Positions 1-10,019 of a stretch of 64,000 nucleotides of DNA are shown piece by piece. The first letter of the stretch is position 1. Each line of letters begins with the position of its first letter. The notes beneath the pieces were generated by a model that saw only the letters and a list, made by a program, of their open reading frames with translations, ran no database searches and was not told the DNA's origin. Source of the DNA: Paracyclopina nana (taxonomy: Eukaryota > Arthropoda > Copepoda > Cyclopoida > Cyclopettidae). The position numbers and the translations under genes are program-made. Where the stretch lies: contig JAGUCH010000003.1 in assembly GCA_019096065.1 (NCBI GenBank), forward strand, positions 1,178,001-1,242,000. The letters are read 5' to 3'.

Positions 1-124
1 CAGTTTTTATATGTATGCATAACAATCATGTGTTAAGTTTTGATAATAGTACCTTGCAACAGGTTTACTTTAGAGAGAAAGCAAACAAAATGAGGCAACA
101 CCCTTTACACAAATAGTTTCCAAA

Positions 125-1412
125 ATGGCTGGGTTGAAGGCAGGCTTTGCTGTTTTGAAAACATCTTTATTTTTTGCATGCCTGGGATTATTCATAAACT
201 CTGCATTTGAAGCCTTGAATGTGCATCAAAGTGGGCTGAAGACAATGACATCAACTGTCAATTCCATGGATCCTGAGATAGGTTTGCTCCTTCCAGTACT
301 GCTAATTTGCAATGAAAGTGGCTTCAAAAACACAGAGACCAATACAAAATTACTGGATTACATGGAAAACACAATGTCAACTGATGACTTAGACATTAAA
401 GTTGCATTCAGTATTACAGCAAATCAAAGCAAAATTGTCAACTTTACTATTCATCCTATCCACACAGCTTTCAAGGGAAGATGCTATGCATTACAAATTT
501 GGGAAAGCGTCAAGCAAGAATTTGAAATGTTCATAATAACTCTGAGAAAAAGTCACACCCTCAAAATATTTGCACTGGAGCCAGGCAGTGAGATATTGGC
601 AGCTGTTGATATTTGGTTTCAAAGGCCTTTGTCTGTCACTTTGAGACCACAAGATACAATGGTTGATCTTTATGTGGAGAAAACAGTTCATCAAAAAATG
701 GATAATTGCAACTCTTCATCCCACATTGATTTTTATGGTAAGTTGACATCACTAATAATGGTTCTAGTCATCAAGCAAGATTGATGCCATTTAGTCTGAT
801 GTGGCAAATTATGCTGAATTTCAGATAATCTAAGAATTGAGTTGCGAGAGCACTTCATAAAAGGCAAAGTGTTTCCCAACTGTACAACTCCTTGGACTCA
901 ATATTTGATTTATGATCAAGTCTCATATAATGAAAGCAACCCTTGCTCGCAATCTGAGGCTTCAACTGCAATCAGCCAGCTTGGAAGCAAGCTATTGCAA
1001 TACTTGGATTCAACCAAAAACAATCGTTGTAAGCAATTCTATATTGCAGTACTTTAATAATGCAAAATCAGCAATGACATAACTTTTTGTTGCCACACCA
1101 GTTCCATGCGAAACTGTGAACTACAAAATTGGACTTCAAAGCTATGACATCTACAGTGGAGCAGGCCTAACTCATGGGATTGTTGGCGAGAACAGCAGGG
1201 CAATGTACTTCTACTATCAATCAACAAGCACAGTAATCAGCAAAGAAATCCTGGTCATGGGATTTTACGACCTGATCAGCGCTTGGGGTGGAACTTTGGG
1301 ATTGTTCATGGGTATCTCATTGTTCAGTAGCACCTTGGACTTGATAAACTTGTGTGAAAAATTCTGCCAAAATGAGGCTGCTGGCAGAAATCATGCCACT
1401 CCATCAGATTAG
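125..1412 (+). CDS. DEG/ENaC family sodium channel subunit, 3 exons
   Basis: Exons 125-737, 825-1028 and 1102-1412 join in frame with GT-AG introns to give 375 residues. A hydrophobic segment near residues 14-30 matches TM1. The ectodomain is cysteine-containing and has several N-x-S/T sites. The C-terminus carries the family signature before and in TM2: GFYDLISAWGGTLGLFMG followed by ISLFSS, which supplies the G-x-S selectivity filter (GIS). The family forms trimeric amiloride-sensitive cation channels in the plasma membrane (pickpocket, degenerin, ENaC). The model is shorter than usual (450-650 aa) and has almost no cytosolic N-terminus before TM1, so a 5' exon outside the window or a divergent short member are both possible. 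A stop codon lies in frame 52 bp upstream of the chosen ATG. Ligand and tissue role cannot be told from sequence. Confidence 0.85.
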
Positions 1413-1483
1413 ACTACTTGACCCACTTTGATGAAAAATACTGCCTTACATTTTTTGGCAAAAACTTTGTTTTCGACTTGTCT

Positions 1484-1512
1484 AATAAATAATTGGATGT
1501 CAGACTTTTATT
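1484..1512. terminator. Facing poly(A) signals of convergent genes
   Basis: AATAAA on the + strand (1484-1489) suits the DEG/ENaC gene that stops at 1412. The complement of AATAAA at 1507-1512 suits the RING gene that stops at 1525 on the minus strand. The two transcripts would overlap over part of their 3' UTRs. Seen directly; use of the signals is inferred. Confidence 0.55.
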
Positions 1513-1524
1513 CAGAGTTTATGG

Positions 1525-1971
1525 TTATGTCCAATAAATCTTGTGTGTATTTTCAATCTCTTCTCTGCAGATTGGACACTTTTGGTAGAAATGTGCCTTT
1601 TTCCCGGCACACTCTTGGCACAAGCAGGCATGTCCACATGGCTGCACCAAGATCTCCACAGAATTGGTCAGGCATATTGAGCAGCCATGTTTTCCCTCCG
1701 TGATCGTACGGATTTTTTCAGTCAACTTTTCAGTTTCTTGCCTCTCTATCCTTGAAGACAGGTAAAAAAAGCAGGCAGAGCAACAAGCTGCTATACAAAT
1801 AATCCACAAGACAAAATTGCTATTGGAACAATTTCGCTCTGATAACTCTGCTTTCAGCTTGTTGATTTCTTCTGAGAGCTGAGAATTTTCACGCTGGAGA
1901 ATTAGGCATTTGATAGCATAACAGAGTATGCATATGCCTCCAAAATAAGAAGGGACACCCTCGATGTCCAT
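1525..1971 (-). CDS. Two-TM C-terminal RING E3 ligase, MUL1/MULAN-like
   Basis: 148 residues if started at the ATG at 1971. A C3HC4 RING finger fills the C-terminus (about residues 98-137: CSIC, then CGHACLCQEC, then CPICREE), ending close to the stop as in MUL1 and related membrane RING ligases. Two hydrophobic segments (about residues 9-26 and 53-70) flank a short charged coiled segment. The longer frame to 2049 has no ATG and contains a GTAAGT donor at 2032-2037 followed by a good acceptor just before 1971. I therefore infer a 5' UTR exon above 2038 and start translation at 1971. Unlike MUL1, the roughly 200-residue BAM/GIDE domain between the two TMs is absent, so orthology is not claimed. 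Role: probable membrane-anchored ubiquitin ligase. Confidence 0.75.
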   Translation of the reverse strand: MDIEGVPSYFGGICILCYAIKCLILQRENSQLSEEINKLKAELSERNCSNSNFVLWIICIAACCSACFFYLSSRIERQETEKLTEKIRTITEGKHGCSICLTNSVEILVQPCGHACLCQECAGKKAHFYQKCPICREEIENTHKIYWT

Positions 1972-2892
1972 GCTTGGGACATAATTAGCAAAATGTTGGT
2001 GTTGCAGGGAATCACACTCAAGGTTACAATCACTTACAAAAATGAACAAAGTTTTGTCAGCTGCTGGTTCACCTGTTAACCTGGCTGCGCAGCATCCAAA
2101 TAGAGTGGAAGGTATCGTTAACTGAGAGCTTGGCGGTCACTCGAAATGTTGCAAAGGGCAAAGTCTAGCGCTCACACTTTAATAGGGCTTGTAAAGCAAC
2201 TTGACTATGACAATTCTCAGATTCTAGCTACTTTTCATTTCTATTTTTCCATGATTTATAAATTTTAATTTCTCCATCTGAGATAGTAGTGAATAAATGC
2301 ATAGCTTTTTAACTTTCTTTCAGCAAATAAGTTGGCTTCGTTAGACTTAAAAATTTGATCCATTTCATTTCTCAAAAAGAAAACAAAACATTTAATCAGG
2401 GTTGAGTGAATAATCCTACAATAAAATTGCGTTTTGCCCTTTGCAATCGGCTCAGTAGCGTGCGATGCAAACCTTCCACTCTCTAATCCAAATGCTATGT
2501 ACTGTACTGATGGGCTCCTACCTTAGGATCTACTACGGACCCAGACTAGAAACTACTGTGACGGACCCGGACAAGCATCTACGCCGGACGAATTGATTCT
2601 TCTGCCATTAAACCTCTCCATAACTTACCAGGGATAGAAACTACTGTTACAGAACCAGAAAAGGATCTACTCTGGGTAGTAAACAGTAAAGAATATGATC
2701 TACAACTGACCAGTACTTACACCTACAACAGACACAGAACAGGAATCTACTAGACCGAAACTAGGCTAGCAAAGCTGGTAAATACTTCAACTTAAATAAG
2801 ATGTACAGAAGTCCTGATTTATGCAACAAGCCTGGAAGTCTAATTTGACATGTTTTTAAGTTAGTCAAGCATTGAGGTTTAAAAAAGACCTC
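1972..2892. other. Intergenic, no gene seen
   Basis: Contains the probable first 5' UTR exon of the RING gene (above 2038, minus strand) and AT-rich unique-looking DNA. No supported reading frame. Around 2540-2790 there are loosely repeated phrases of the kind 'gatctact..ggacc', which look like a decayed simple repeat. Confidence 0.5.
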
Positions 2893-3199
2893 TCGTACAA
2901 TTACAGCCCTCGCAGGCATGGGCTAGTAAAACTGTACTCGAGTTTTCCCATTTTAAAATCCTCGCTCAGCTATTTAATGACCCTACTATATGTGCCCCAG
3001 CTCAAAATATACAATTTACACATTATTTTTATACAATTTATACAATACCTTGGATTTTAAAATGGAAAAACACTCGTACAATTACAGCCCTCGCAGGCTC
3101 GGGCTAGTAAAACTGTACTCGAGTTTTCCCATTTTAAAATCCTTGCTCAGCTATTTAATGACCCTACTTTATGTGCCCCAGCTCAAAATATACAATTTT
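2893..3199 (+). repeat. Two direct copies of a ~126-bp dispersed repeat
   Basis: Copies at 2893-3018 and 3074-3199 are nearly identical, separated by 55 bp. Pieces of the same family recur at about 7835-7860 (inverted, including the stretch read as cgtattacagtatata) and at 7969-8005 (direct, with tgccccagctc). It is therefore a dispersed repeat in this genome rather than a local duplication. No coding potential is seen. Confidence 0.7.
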
Positions 3200-3366
3200 A
3201 TATACTGTAATACGATTTTCGAGTGGTTTAATGAAGTTACCGGGCTGCCCCGTGCCCTTGAAAATGCTGCTCGGTTTTTATACTATGTATCACTGGCTCT
3301 CATCAGCTAGCATCCAGTGGTTTGAGAGCAATAAAGCAGACTTTAAAAATAGATCTCTTGTGAGTT

Positions 3367-3500
3367 ACACCTATGGCATAGTGGTTAGAGCGCTTGGCTC
3401 TTGATCCCGCTGTCTAGGGTTCAAACCCCAGTCATTCCTTGATTTTTTTGGTTTCTTTATCTGGCTTGATTTTTTTGGTTTCTTTATCTGGCTTAAATTA
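3367..3500 (+). repeat. tRNA-derived SINE-like element
   Basis: A pol III box A-like sequence (TGGCATAGTGGTTAGAGCGC, from 3374) and a box B-like sequence (GGTTCAAACCC, 3418-3428) stand about 40 bp apart, as in a tRNA. The acceptor stem does not pair, so it is not a functional tRNA. The 3' tail is a 27-bp unit repeated twice (about 3440-3493), typical of SINE tails. Family unknown. Confidence 0.55.
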
Positions 3501-3567
3501 TGTTTAAGTCCTATAAGCCATTGGAGGGACAAACTTTTTCGCTAGATGGCGCTTTTAGAGCAAGTAT

Positions 3568-3767
3568 TGTAAGCAATTTGCTACCCGGATACTAGTCCTT
3601 GGAGAAAATTGCCGATGACTTTACGAAGTAATACTTATAAGTGTGGAATCTATCGAATAAATCGAGATGAACAACTTGTTGTGGTGAAAGGTGGAACGTA
3701 ACTTACTTTGTTTATTTACTTTTGTGACTACGACTAATATGGGGGAGGGAGCGGGAAAATTCAAACA
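3568..3767 (-). repeat. LTR (3' copy in element orientation)
   Basis: 200-bp terminal repeat matching 6786-6985. On the minus strand it begins TGTTTGAATT and ends GCTTACA. It is preceded by the purine-rich tract at 3768-3777. Confidence 0.88.
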
Positions 3768-5044
3768 TTCCCCGCTAAATGAAAGGGCCTTACATTTATT
3801 CAATCATTTTCACGCAAAATCGTCTCGTCCATTTCGTAGTCAAGGTCTTCTTCTTCGCCGTCTCTAAAGCCATTCAACTTGGCAGCTTTGTCCGTGAGTC
3901 GGAGGTACTCTTTGAAGTGGTCTCTTATTTTGGCTCCTGTTTGGGCTCTATGTTGCTCCCAATAATACTTCAACTCCTCAGGGTCCCTTGATTCGGCCAT
4001 TTTCAGAGTTTTTAAACTGTACGTAATGTTATGGAGCAATTCTCACTTTTTCCCCGCAATTACGAAGTAATTAAACCTTGGAATTGCTCAAGTTTTGCGA
4101 GAATTCGTGACGTCATTTAGACTCGGTTTTAACATTGGCTCTAAGCTTGATGCCGAGTCCTTTGTTTTTGTTTTGAATTCACACTGTCTTTAAATTCAAA
4201 GTTCCCCGCGTTTAGAACTCATATTGACACTTTCGTGTTATTTTCCCCGCGTTTTTAGAGAATATTGTCAAAAGGGGACAGGTTTGATAGCTTTGTTTGT
4301 AGAAAGCCTTTTCTGCTTTTTTGGTCAGCGAATAAAGCATCTAGTCTTTCCAGAGCTTTGAGTTTTGGAATGTCAGATTCCTTTGGGAGTTTCTCCCTTT
4401 TTTTTCGTTGAATATTTGACTTAGTTTGAAGGATCTTTTGTACAAATCAGACCATGCAGAGATTGTTTCAACAGGGTTGCCCTTTGCGTTGAAACTTTCC
4501 AATTCTTTCTTTAGATCAGAATTGACACTCAGAAACGATACAAACTTTTTCTTTTTTAGATTGCTTTTCCTTTAGGTTTAAGCCTGACGGAGTTTCTGAG
4601 TGTGTTAGAAAGTTTCCGGATTTGTCAGAGCTTTTTAGGTTTTAAGGTTAGCTTCAGCTTTTTGTTCCCCGCGTTCATCCTTGTAAATGATGCGAAGATA
4701 AACTGTTACGCAGGAAGCTTTTTTAGAAGCATCGCAAGAAGTATGAATTTCTCTCCGGATTACGCGTTTTTCGGAGTAGAAACAAATTTGGGTACACAAT
4801 GTGTAACGTCTTTCGCTATGAGATATGTCAAGTAGCTCGATTTATCGAGTAGAATTTTTTCGGTATTTGAGTTTACTCATAGAAAAGTAAGAATTCTGTC
4901 TTTAGATTGAATTCTAGCAAAAATGAGTTCATCATGTTTTTATATCTAGCTTTTGACTTTAGTTTAAAGCCCTTGGATCATTTTTGCTTTAGGGTGCACA
5001 ATGCCTTTGGTGGGGATTTTCCCCGCAGTTTTGCAATTTAAAAT

Positions 5045-5995
5045 TCAAGTTTTTAACCCTTGATAGGTATGATTCGCCCCCTTGTTTGACATGCCTGATG
5101 ACATTTTAAGGGGGCAAAAGTGACTAGAAAGAGTTGCACGAATTTTGCCGACTTGTATCGGGTTTTTTGTAATTGGCCAAGGTGGTGCACTTCGATGAGG
5201 GATTGGCCAAGGTGGTGCGCTGCGATAAGCGATACGCGCAAAAGAGTGAAAAAGTGAAAGCCAATTCGTAGTTGATCTCGTCTGCCCACTTTCAGCTTTT
5301 GCTTGTTGGGTTTTTAAGACGATTTTTGCTTCAAATTGATCGGTATTGGGATCATTTTCGAAGTTTTCAACAGTTTGCTTCAGTTCTGTTGCTTTGATTG
5401 TCTCATAGGCGTCATTGGCCTTGTTTTCTGGATTTCCAAGAAGATCTTTGCAAGGTTTGCTACCCATTTCCGTTTGGGGTGCTGGAGTTAGCTCCAATTT
5501 TTGTTTTGATGGGGTTTTGAGTGCCATTTGCGCATCGTTCCAGTCGCCCGTTTGAGCGCTGGTTGAAGGCTTTGATAGAGCTGTGCAGCTTGTGCTAATT
5601 GTAGATTCCTGCATTTCATATTCAGCATGGTATCGCCTGAACCTTGCAAACCAGCCTTTTTTCCTAATGAGGATCATTTCCATTTTTTCCCTGAGGATGA
5701 TTAAAGCCTTGTCTCTGGCCTCGCCATCTTCGGCATCGATGAAGTCTGTGTCTTCCTCGAAAGCTTCAACTTCCTTGTCGAGGTGTGAGATCTTTGGCCT
5801 GAGCTCCTTGAGCTTTCTCTTGTAAGGCTTGATGTCTTGTTTCATGACATCTGGCATGATTTGATGCCATGCATCATATTGATCCTGGATGACTTTCATG
5901 TCAGCTTCAATCTCTTTGAGCACCACTCTCCAATGCCTTTGGCTATTGTCCTCGTCAGAGTGGTTTGGAGAGCTCTTATTTAGGTTGCTGGCCAT
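5045..5995 (-). CDS. 316-aa coiled-coil frame of the LTR element
   Basis: The only long frame in the LTR element, placed in its 5' half. About residues 20-130 are charged and predicted-looking coiled coil. The middle is Ser/Thr/Pro-rich, and near the C-terminus the motif RSAPPWPI occurs twice. By position it corresponds to a gag-type frame, but I recognise no capsid or zinc-knuckle signature, so the assignment is inference. A second short frame (3800-4039, minus, highly acidic) lies near the 3' LTR. Confidence 0.45.
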   Translation of the reverse strand: MASNLNKSSPNHSDEDNSQRHWRVVLKEIEADMKVIQDQYDAWHQIMPDVMKQDIKPYKRKLKELRPKISHLDKEVEAFEEDTDFIDAEDGEARDKALIILREKMEMILIRKKGWFARFRRYHAEYEMQESTISTSCTALSKPSTSAQTGDWNDAQMALKTPSKQKLELTPAPQTEMGSKPCKDLLGNPENKANDAYETIKATELKQTVENFENDPNTDQFEAKIVLKTQQAKAESGQTRSTTNWLSLFHSFARIAYRSAPPWPIPHRSAPPWPITKNPIQVGKIRATLSSHFCPLKMSSGMSNKGANHTYQGLKT

Positions 5996-6785
5996 TTTGA
6001 ATATTTAACTGCCATTCAAGAATTAAACTTTTGAGTGTAGAATGAGCAATTTGGTCTTTTATTGTTCTTAAACAGCTACAGTTTTAACTGGGTGTAAGAA
6101 GTGATGAGTCCGGATTGGCTTTTGAGTCGCTCCGGAATAGGATAGATAGAAAAGAGTTCGACGTCCCTTTTGGGTCTTAGAAACGTCTGGGGAGGGGTTC
6201 ACTGGTCTTTGGACCTGTAAATAGAAACGGAATTAGTTCTTTAGAACTGAAAAAAGTGAAAAAATTGACTGTTAAGTCAACTTACAAGAAGGCCAGGTGG
6301 GAGCTTGGGTTTTAGTGATGCTTTTCAGGATCTGATGCCGCAGCTTTGGACTGTGGGATTTCACCTGTCTGAGGATCACTCGAAGCCGAACTTGCCACGT
6401 GGTTTTGCTTCCTTTTCAAACGGGATTTCGGCCCCGCTTTTCAGCGTGCTGTCTTATGCCGTTATCGAGGATGCGGGAAATAGTGCTGGAACTCGGGTTT
6501 TCCAGTGCTTGCGGAGATCTGATGCCTCGGGATTTCGACGCCGCTTTTCAGCGTGTTTTCTTATGCCGGGGGATTTCACTCGTTTGAGGACTTTCAAGGC
6601 CAAGTTTTGTGCCAGACACTGTTAGCTTGAGCCGGAGGGTTGCTAATGCAGGCCTCCGAGATCCAAAGGGTTGCTTAAAAGCAGGCCTTTGAAATCAAGC
6701 CCCATGAGCTACTGCCTTTCGAGGCGTATTCTTACACCCAAGGTTACAGAAAGTTTTGTTCTTGCCTGCAATCCGTTGGGCGCCA

Positions 6786-6985
6786 TGTAAGCAATTTGCT
6801 ACCCGGATACTAGTCCTTGGAGAAAATTGCCGATGACTTTACGAAGTAATACTTATAAGTGTGGAATCTATCGAATAAATCGAGATGAACAACTTGTTGT
6901 GGTGAAAGGTGGAACGTAACTTACTTTGTTTATTTACTTTTGTGACTACGACTAATATGGGGGAGGGAGCGGGAAAATTCAAACA
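6786..6985 (-). repeat. LTR (5' copy in element orientation)
   Basis: 200-bp terminal repeat matching 3568-3767. The primer-binding-site-like sequence TGGCGCCCAACG (minus strand) abuts it at 6785 and below with no gap. A TATA-like stretch occurs within the LTR; promoter use is not shown. Confidence 0.88.
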
Positions 6986-7334
6986 AGTATATTTGGAAAA
7001 ACTGTCGCGCGCGAAACTTGTCACGTGATCACGAGCGGCAATTTCATTGGCTGATCAGCGGAGCGAGGTTAGAAAATATTGGTTTCAGTAATGAAAAGCT
7101 TGGAAATTTGTGTGAGTTGCATTTGGTTTTATGACTTGAAAGGGTGCCATTTTATCCGTAGATTATGTCATATTAATAAAGTTTTCAGAATTAGTGCACC
7201 AAAAGCCAAAAAATAGCCCATTAGTGATCTCCTATGTAGTGTAGCCATGTCAAATGTACTGGGCAAAGTTGCCGGGCTAGATGGCGCATGGAATCTAGCG
7301 ACTTTACGGCTTTGGCTTATACACAGCATGCAAT

Positions 7335-7660
7335 TTTCATGGTGTTTCCATAGCTCAGTGGTTAGAGTAGTTCAACTTTATTATAAGAGAGAGCGGCAAT
7401 CATGCAACGCACATTGCTGAGCAGATTGCAAAGGTCGAAGCTCTGGTCGAAGTCATAGGTGGCGCAATTTTTAGGAAATCTGTCACTCCACCTCGCCAAG
7501 TAAATAAGTTCGACCTTCGCAAATTTTGGAGGGCTCGCATTGATCTCAGCTACCCAAGATTGCCGCTCTCTCTTATAATACAGTTGAACTAGGTTAGAGT
7601 ATTGGAATGCTGATCCAACTGGCTGAGGTTCAAATCTTGGATGATTCTCTCTTTTTTCTA
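7335..7660 (+). repeat. tRNA-like SINE relic split by a MITE
   Basis: Box A-like TAGCTCAGTGGTTAGAG (7351-7367) and box B-like GGTTCAAATCTTGG are separated by the insertion at 7368-7591. Read without the insert, the anticodon-arm region pairs (TTGGA with TCCAA), but the acceptor stem does not. It is therefore a SINE head or tRNA pseudogene rather than a working tRNA. A T-rich tail follows. It is not the same family as the copy at 3367. Confidence 0.5.
7368..7591. mobile_element. 224-bp hAT-type MITE
   Basis: Terminal inverted repeats of 34 bp with one mismatch begin TAGTTCAACT and continue to ...GCGGCAATC. The element is flanked by a perfect 8-bp target duplication GGTTAGAG (7360-7367 and 7592-7599). 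An 8-bp duplication is the hallmark of the hAT superfamily. No coding capacity, so it is mobilised in trans. Because it lies inside the SINE-like unit, it is the younger of the two. Confidence 0.88.
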
Positions 7661-8565
7661 ACTTCTTTGGAATGTTGATTAGTTCCATGGAATATGAGGG
7701 GCATTAAACTGCTTAAAATCCCTCAAATTTGATTCCAGGGCCGTTAAGAATATAATATCCCCCAAATTGCCTAGAAAGAACTGTGATATAAAAGAGCTGA
7801 GTCGGATCTGTAAAATGAATTATAACATGAGGAAATCGTATTACAGTATATAAAAAAGGAAAAATTCGAGTTCCACTTTATAAGCACGAACGAAGTGTGT
7901 GCGTTAAACAAACGAGCTTAATATCCCCCAAAATGCGTAGAAAGAAATGTTATATAAAAGAGCTGTTTTATGACCCAACTTTACGTGCCCCAGCTCGAAA
8001 TGAATAACTAATAGGGAACCGTAAATCGTACCATATTTATCCTACCGGCAAGCTCATAAGATTTCAGACGGCTGATTGCTGACTTCGTAGTGCCGTCTGA
8101 ATGAGCAAAATGCCTTATTTTCTTGATTATTTTTTGTAAGGTATAATTTTAACAAGCTTAAGTAGTGTCTAAGATTCAAATTGACCAATTATATTTACAT
8201 CTCACTATATTTAGAGAGCTATCTTTCCTCTAATTCCATCTTTTCCTCAAATTACAGGCTGGCATTTGGGCTGGCTTACGGGCAAGCTAGAACACTAATT
8301 AAAAGTGTATCCAGATTGACCCATTATATTAAAGTGGCGTTTTTGTATGAGGGAGCTGGCTCTTTTTGACTTTTTAATATAGTTCACATCTGGCAGTTCA
8401 TTTGTTAAACGTGTCAACTACGCGCGCGCACTGATGACGTCAAGCCGTCTGAACTCAGTGCCATCTAGTGCAGTCAGCTTGACTTCGGGTTCCTATAATA
8501 GCGGCACAAGTGAAGCTTAACTCGTGTTTTTGCAAATTAAAATCCTCTCTAACCGCCCTGTATAT
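7661..8565. other. Intergenic, dispersed repeat fragments
   Basis: Contains fragments of the repeat family seen at 2893-3199 (inverted at about 7835-7860, direct at 7969-8005) and two similar phrases, 'aatatcccccaaa' with 'gaaag..tatataaaagagctg', at about 7750-7800 and 7920-7965. No supported gene. Confidence 0.5.
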
Positions 8566-9132
8566 CTGTTCAGCTACGAATCCGCAAAAAATATGAAAAG
8601 CAAAACTACGAAAAGCAGAATATCGTAATATTCCAAAAACTACGAATCTACTAATTTCATAATTACGAAGCTTTAATGCACCGCAATTTTCATTTATATC
8701 TGGTCTTAATTTTTGTTCATGCGGGTGGTTTCATTTGAAGTACGTGCCACCACACTCATTTAGCAAGCATAAAGACTGCAAAACTGCTAAGACTGGGAGC
8801 TATAAATGTGTCTACTAAAGCCAGACTATTTTGTTGATTAGCAATTGGATCTCTGGCTTTAAAATTTGACGACAGGAAACTTGGTAGGCTATCATTAATT
8901 GACCTGAGACCTATACCCAGTTCATGTCCAAATTTGAAGCTGAACATAAGTGTTGAAAAGATCATTCTGGGGATTTGACGGATTTACTAATGCGCGCGAA
9001 AAAACAGTTTCTTGATCCACAATCGATTCGTAGTTTTTGGGATCGTTGTATTGCTTTTCGTAGCTATTCACTTCGTAGTTTTGTGTATCGTTGTTTTGCT
9101 TTTCGCATTTTTGCGGATTCGCAACTGAACAG
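8566..9132. mobile_element. 567-bp foldback element
   Basis: Ends are inverted copies starting CTGTTCAG(C/T)T(A/G)CGAATCCGC (8566 onward; complement ending 9132). The match continues inward for well over 50 bp with gaps, built from phrases such as ctacgaaaagca. No clear target duplication is visible and no transposase frame is seen. It is a MITE or foldback element of unknown superfamily. Confidence 0.7.
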
Positions 9133-10019
9133 TACATTCTCCAAGCTCAATATAGAGAGATAAATACTTAACCTCATACAATATATTTTCAAAACCTTGG
9201 TCAACAGCCCATTTGTTCATCTTACATTTTATAAATAAAAAATATATAAGCTGTTAGCTTAAAAAAGCTATAGATTTAGCTGAATTGAGCCATTATCAGT
9301 TGAGAGTAAAATTCTAAAGGGCTGAGTGAGTTTTTGCTTAAAATTCCGCCAAGTTTTCCCTATGCTGTCAGCTGAAAAGTGTGCAATAAGCATTCGCAAA
9401 TCACTCAATATGAAGTTAATATATGGCAACTTACTATACGTATGGATGTTTTAATATTGCATTGCTTTAAGTTGAGTTAGGCAGTTTACCTATGGACCAA
9501 ACCAGATTCATAAGCATATGAATTTACTATGGTTATTTTTCTGGAGGAACCTGGCTAATGCATAAAGCAACAAAAGACAGTAGTACCTGTTCCAGACCAA
9601 GATGAGGATGGACCCTTCTTTTTTTTTATTTTACATTCCTTGAACCTTTGGATTGGGCATATGCTCTACCTCTAAAAAGCGCACATAGGCTGCAGAAACA
9701 TTGCAAAGCTTTCCGTAATTTTTTCTTTCTGTCCAAACTGCCTGAAGAGACCAATTTGGTGTAAAAAGGTTCTTTTTTAGCTAGCAGAACACATGCACTC
9801 AGGCATGTACCTTTACAAAGGCAACTTAAAGTCACTTGGGTAGGAGAAGTGCTCTGATTGTGACTATTAGCAAGCAATATAATGGCCAGTTATCTTACCT
9901 GAAGTAATGGCAGCCTTGTGCTGACATCCACAGTGCAGTGGAGAAGAAAGTTTCTATGGCTTTTATAAGTTTTGCCACAACACTTAATGACTTGAGTACT
10001 ATGCCTCAAGGTCTGATGA
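9133..10019. other. Intergenic, nothing recognised
   Basis: AT-rich sequence with no frame resembling a known protein and no clear repeat structure. Confidence 0.4.

Larger units (their letters stand above)
3568..6985 (-). mobile_element. Young LTR element without a pol region
   Basis: Two 200-bp direct repeats that look identical bound a 3,018-bp interior and are flanked by a 5-bp target duplication, AGTAT (3563-3567 and 6986-6990). The repeats run TG...CA. On the minus strand the left LTR is followed at once by a primer-binding-site-like TGGCGCCCAACG, so the element lies on the minus strand. A purine-rich AGCGGGGAA tract precedes the other LTR. No protease, reverse transcriptase, RNase H or integrase region is seen; the interior holds one 316-codon frame and a short one. 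It appears to be a non-autonomous element of Gypsy- or BEL-type organisation. Identical LTRs and an intact target duplication argue for a recent insertion. Confidence 0.88.

Noticed and set aside
3367-3440. Functional tRNA gene
   Set aside because: Box A and box B are present, but the acceptor and anticodon stems do not pair and a SINE-like tail follows.
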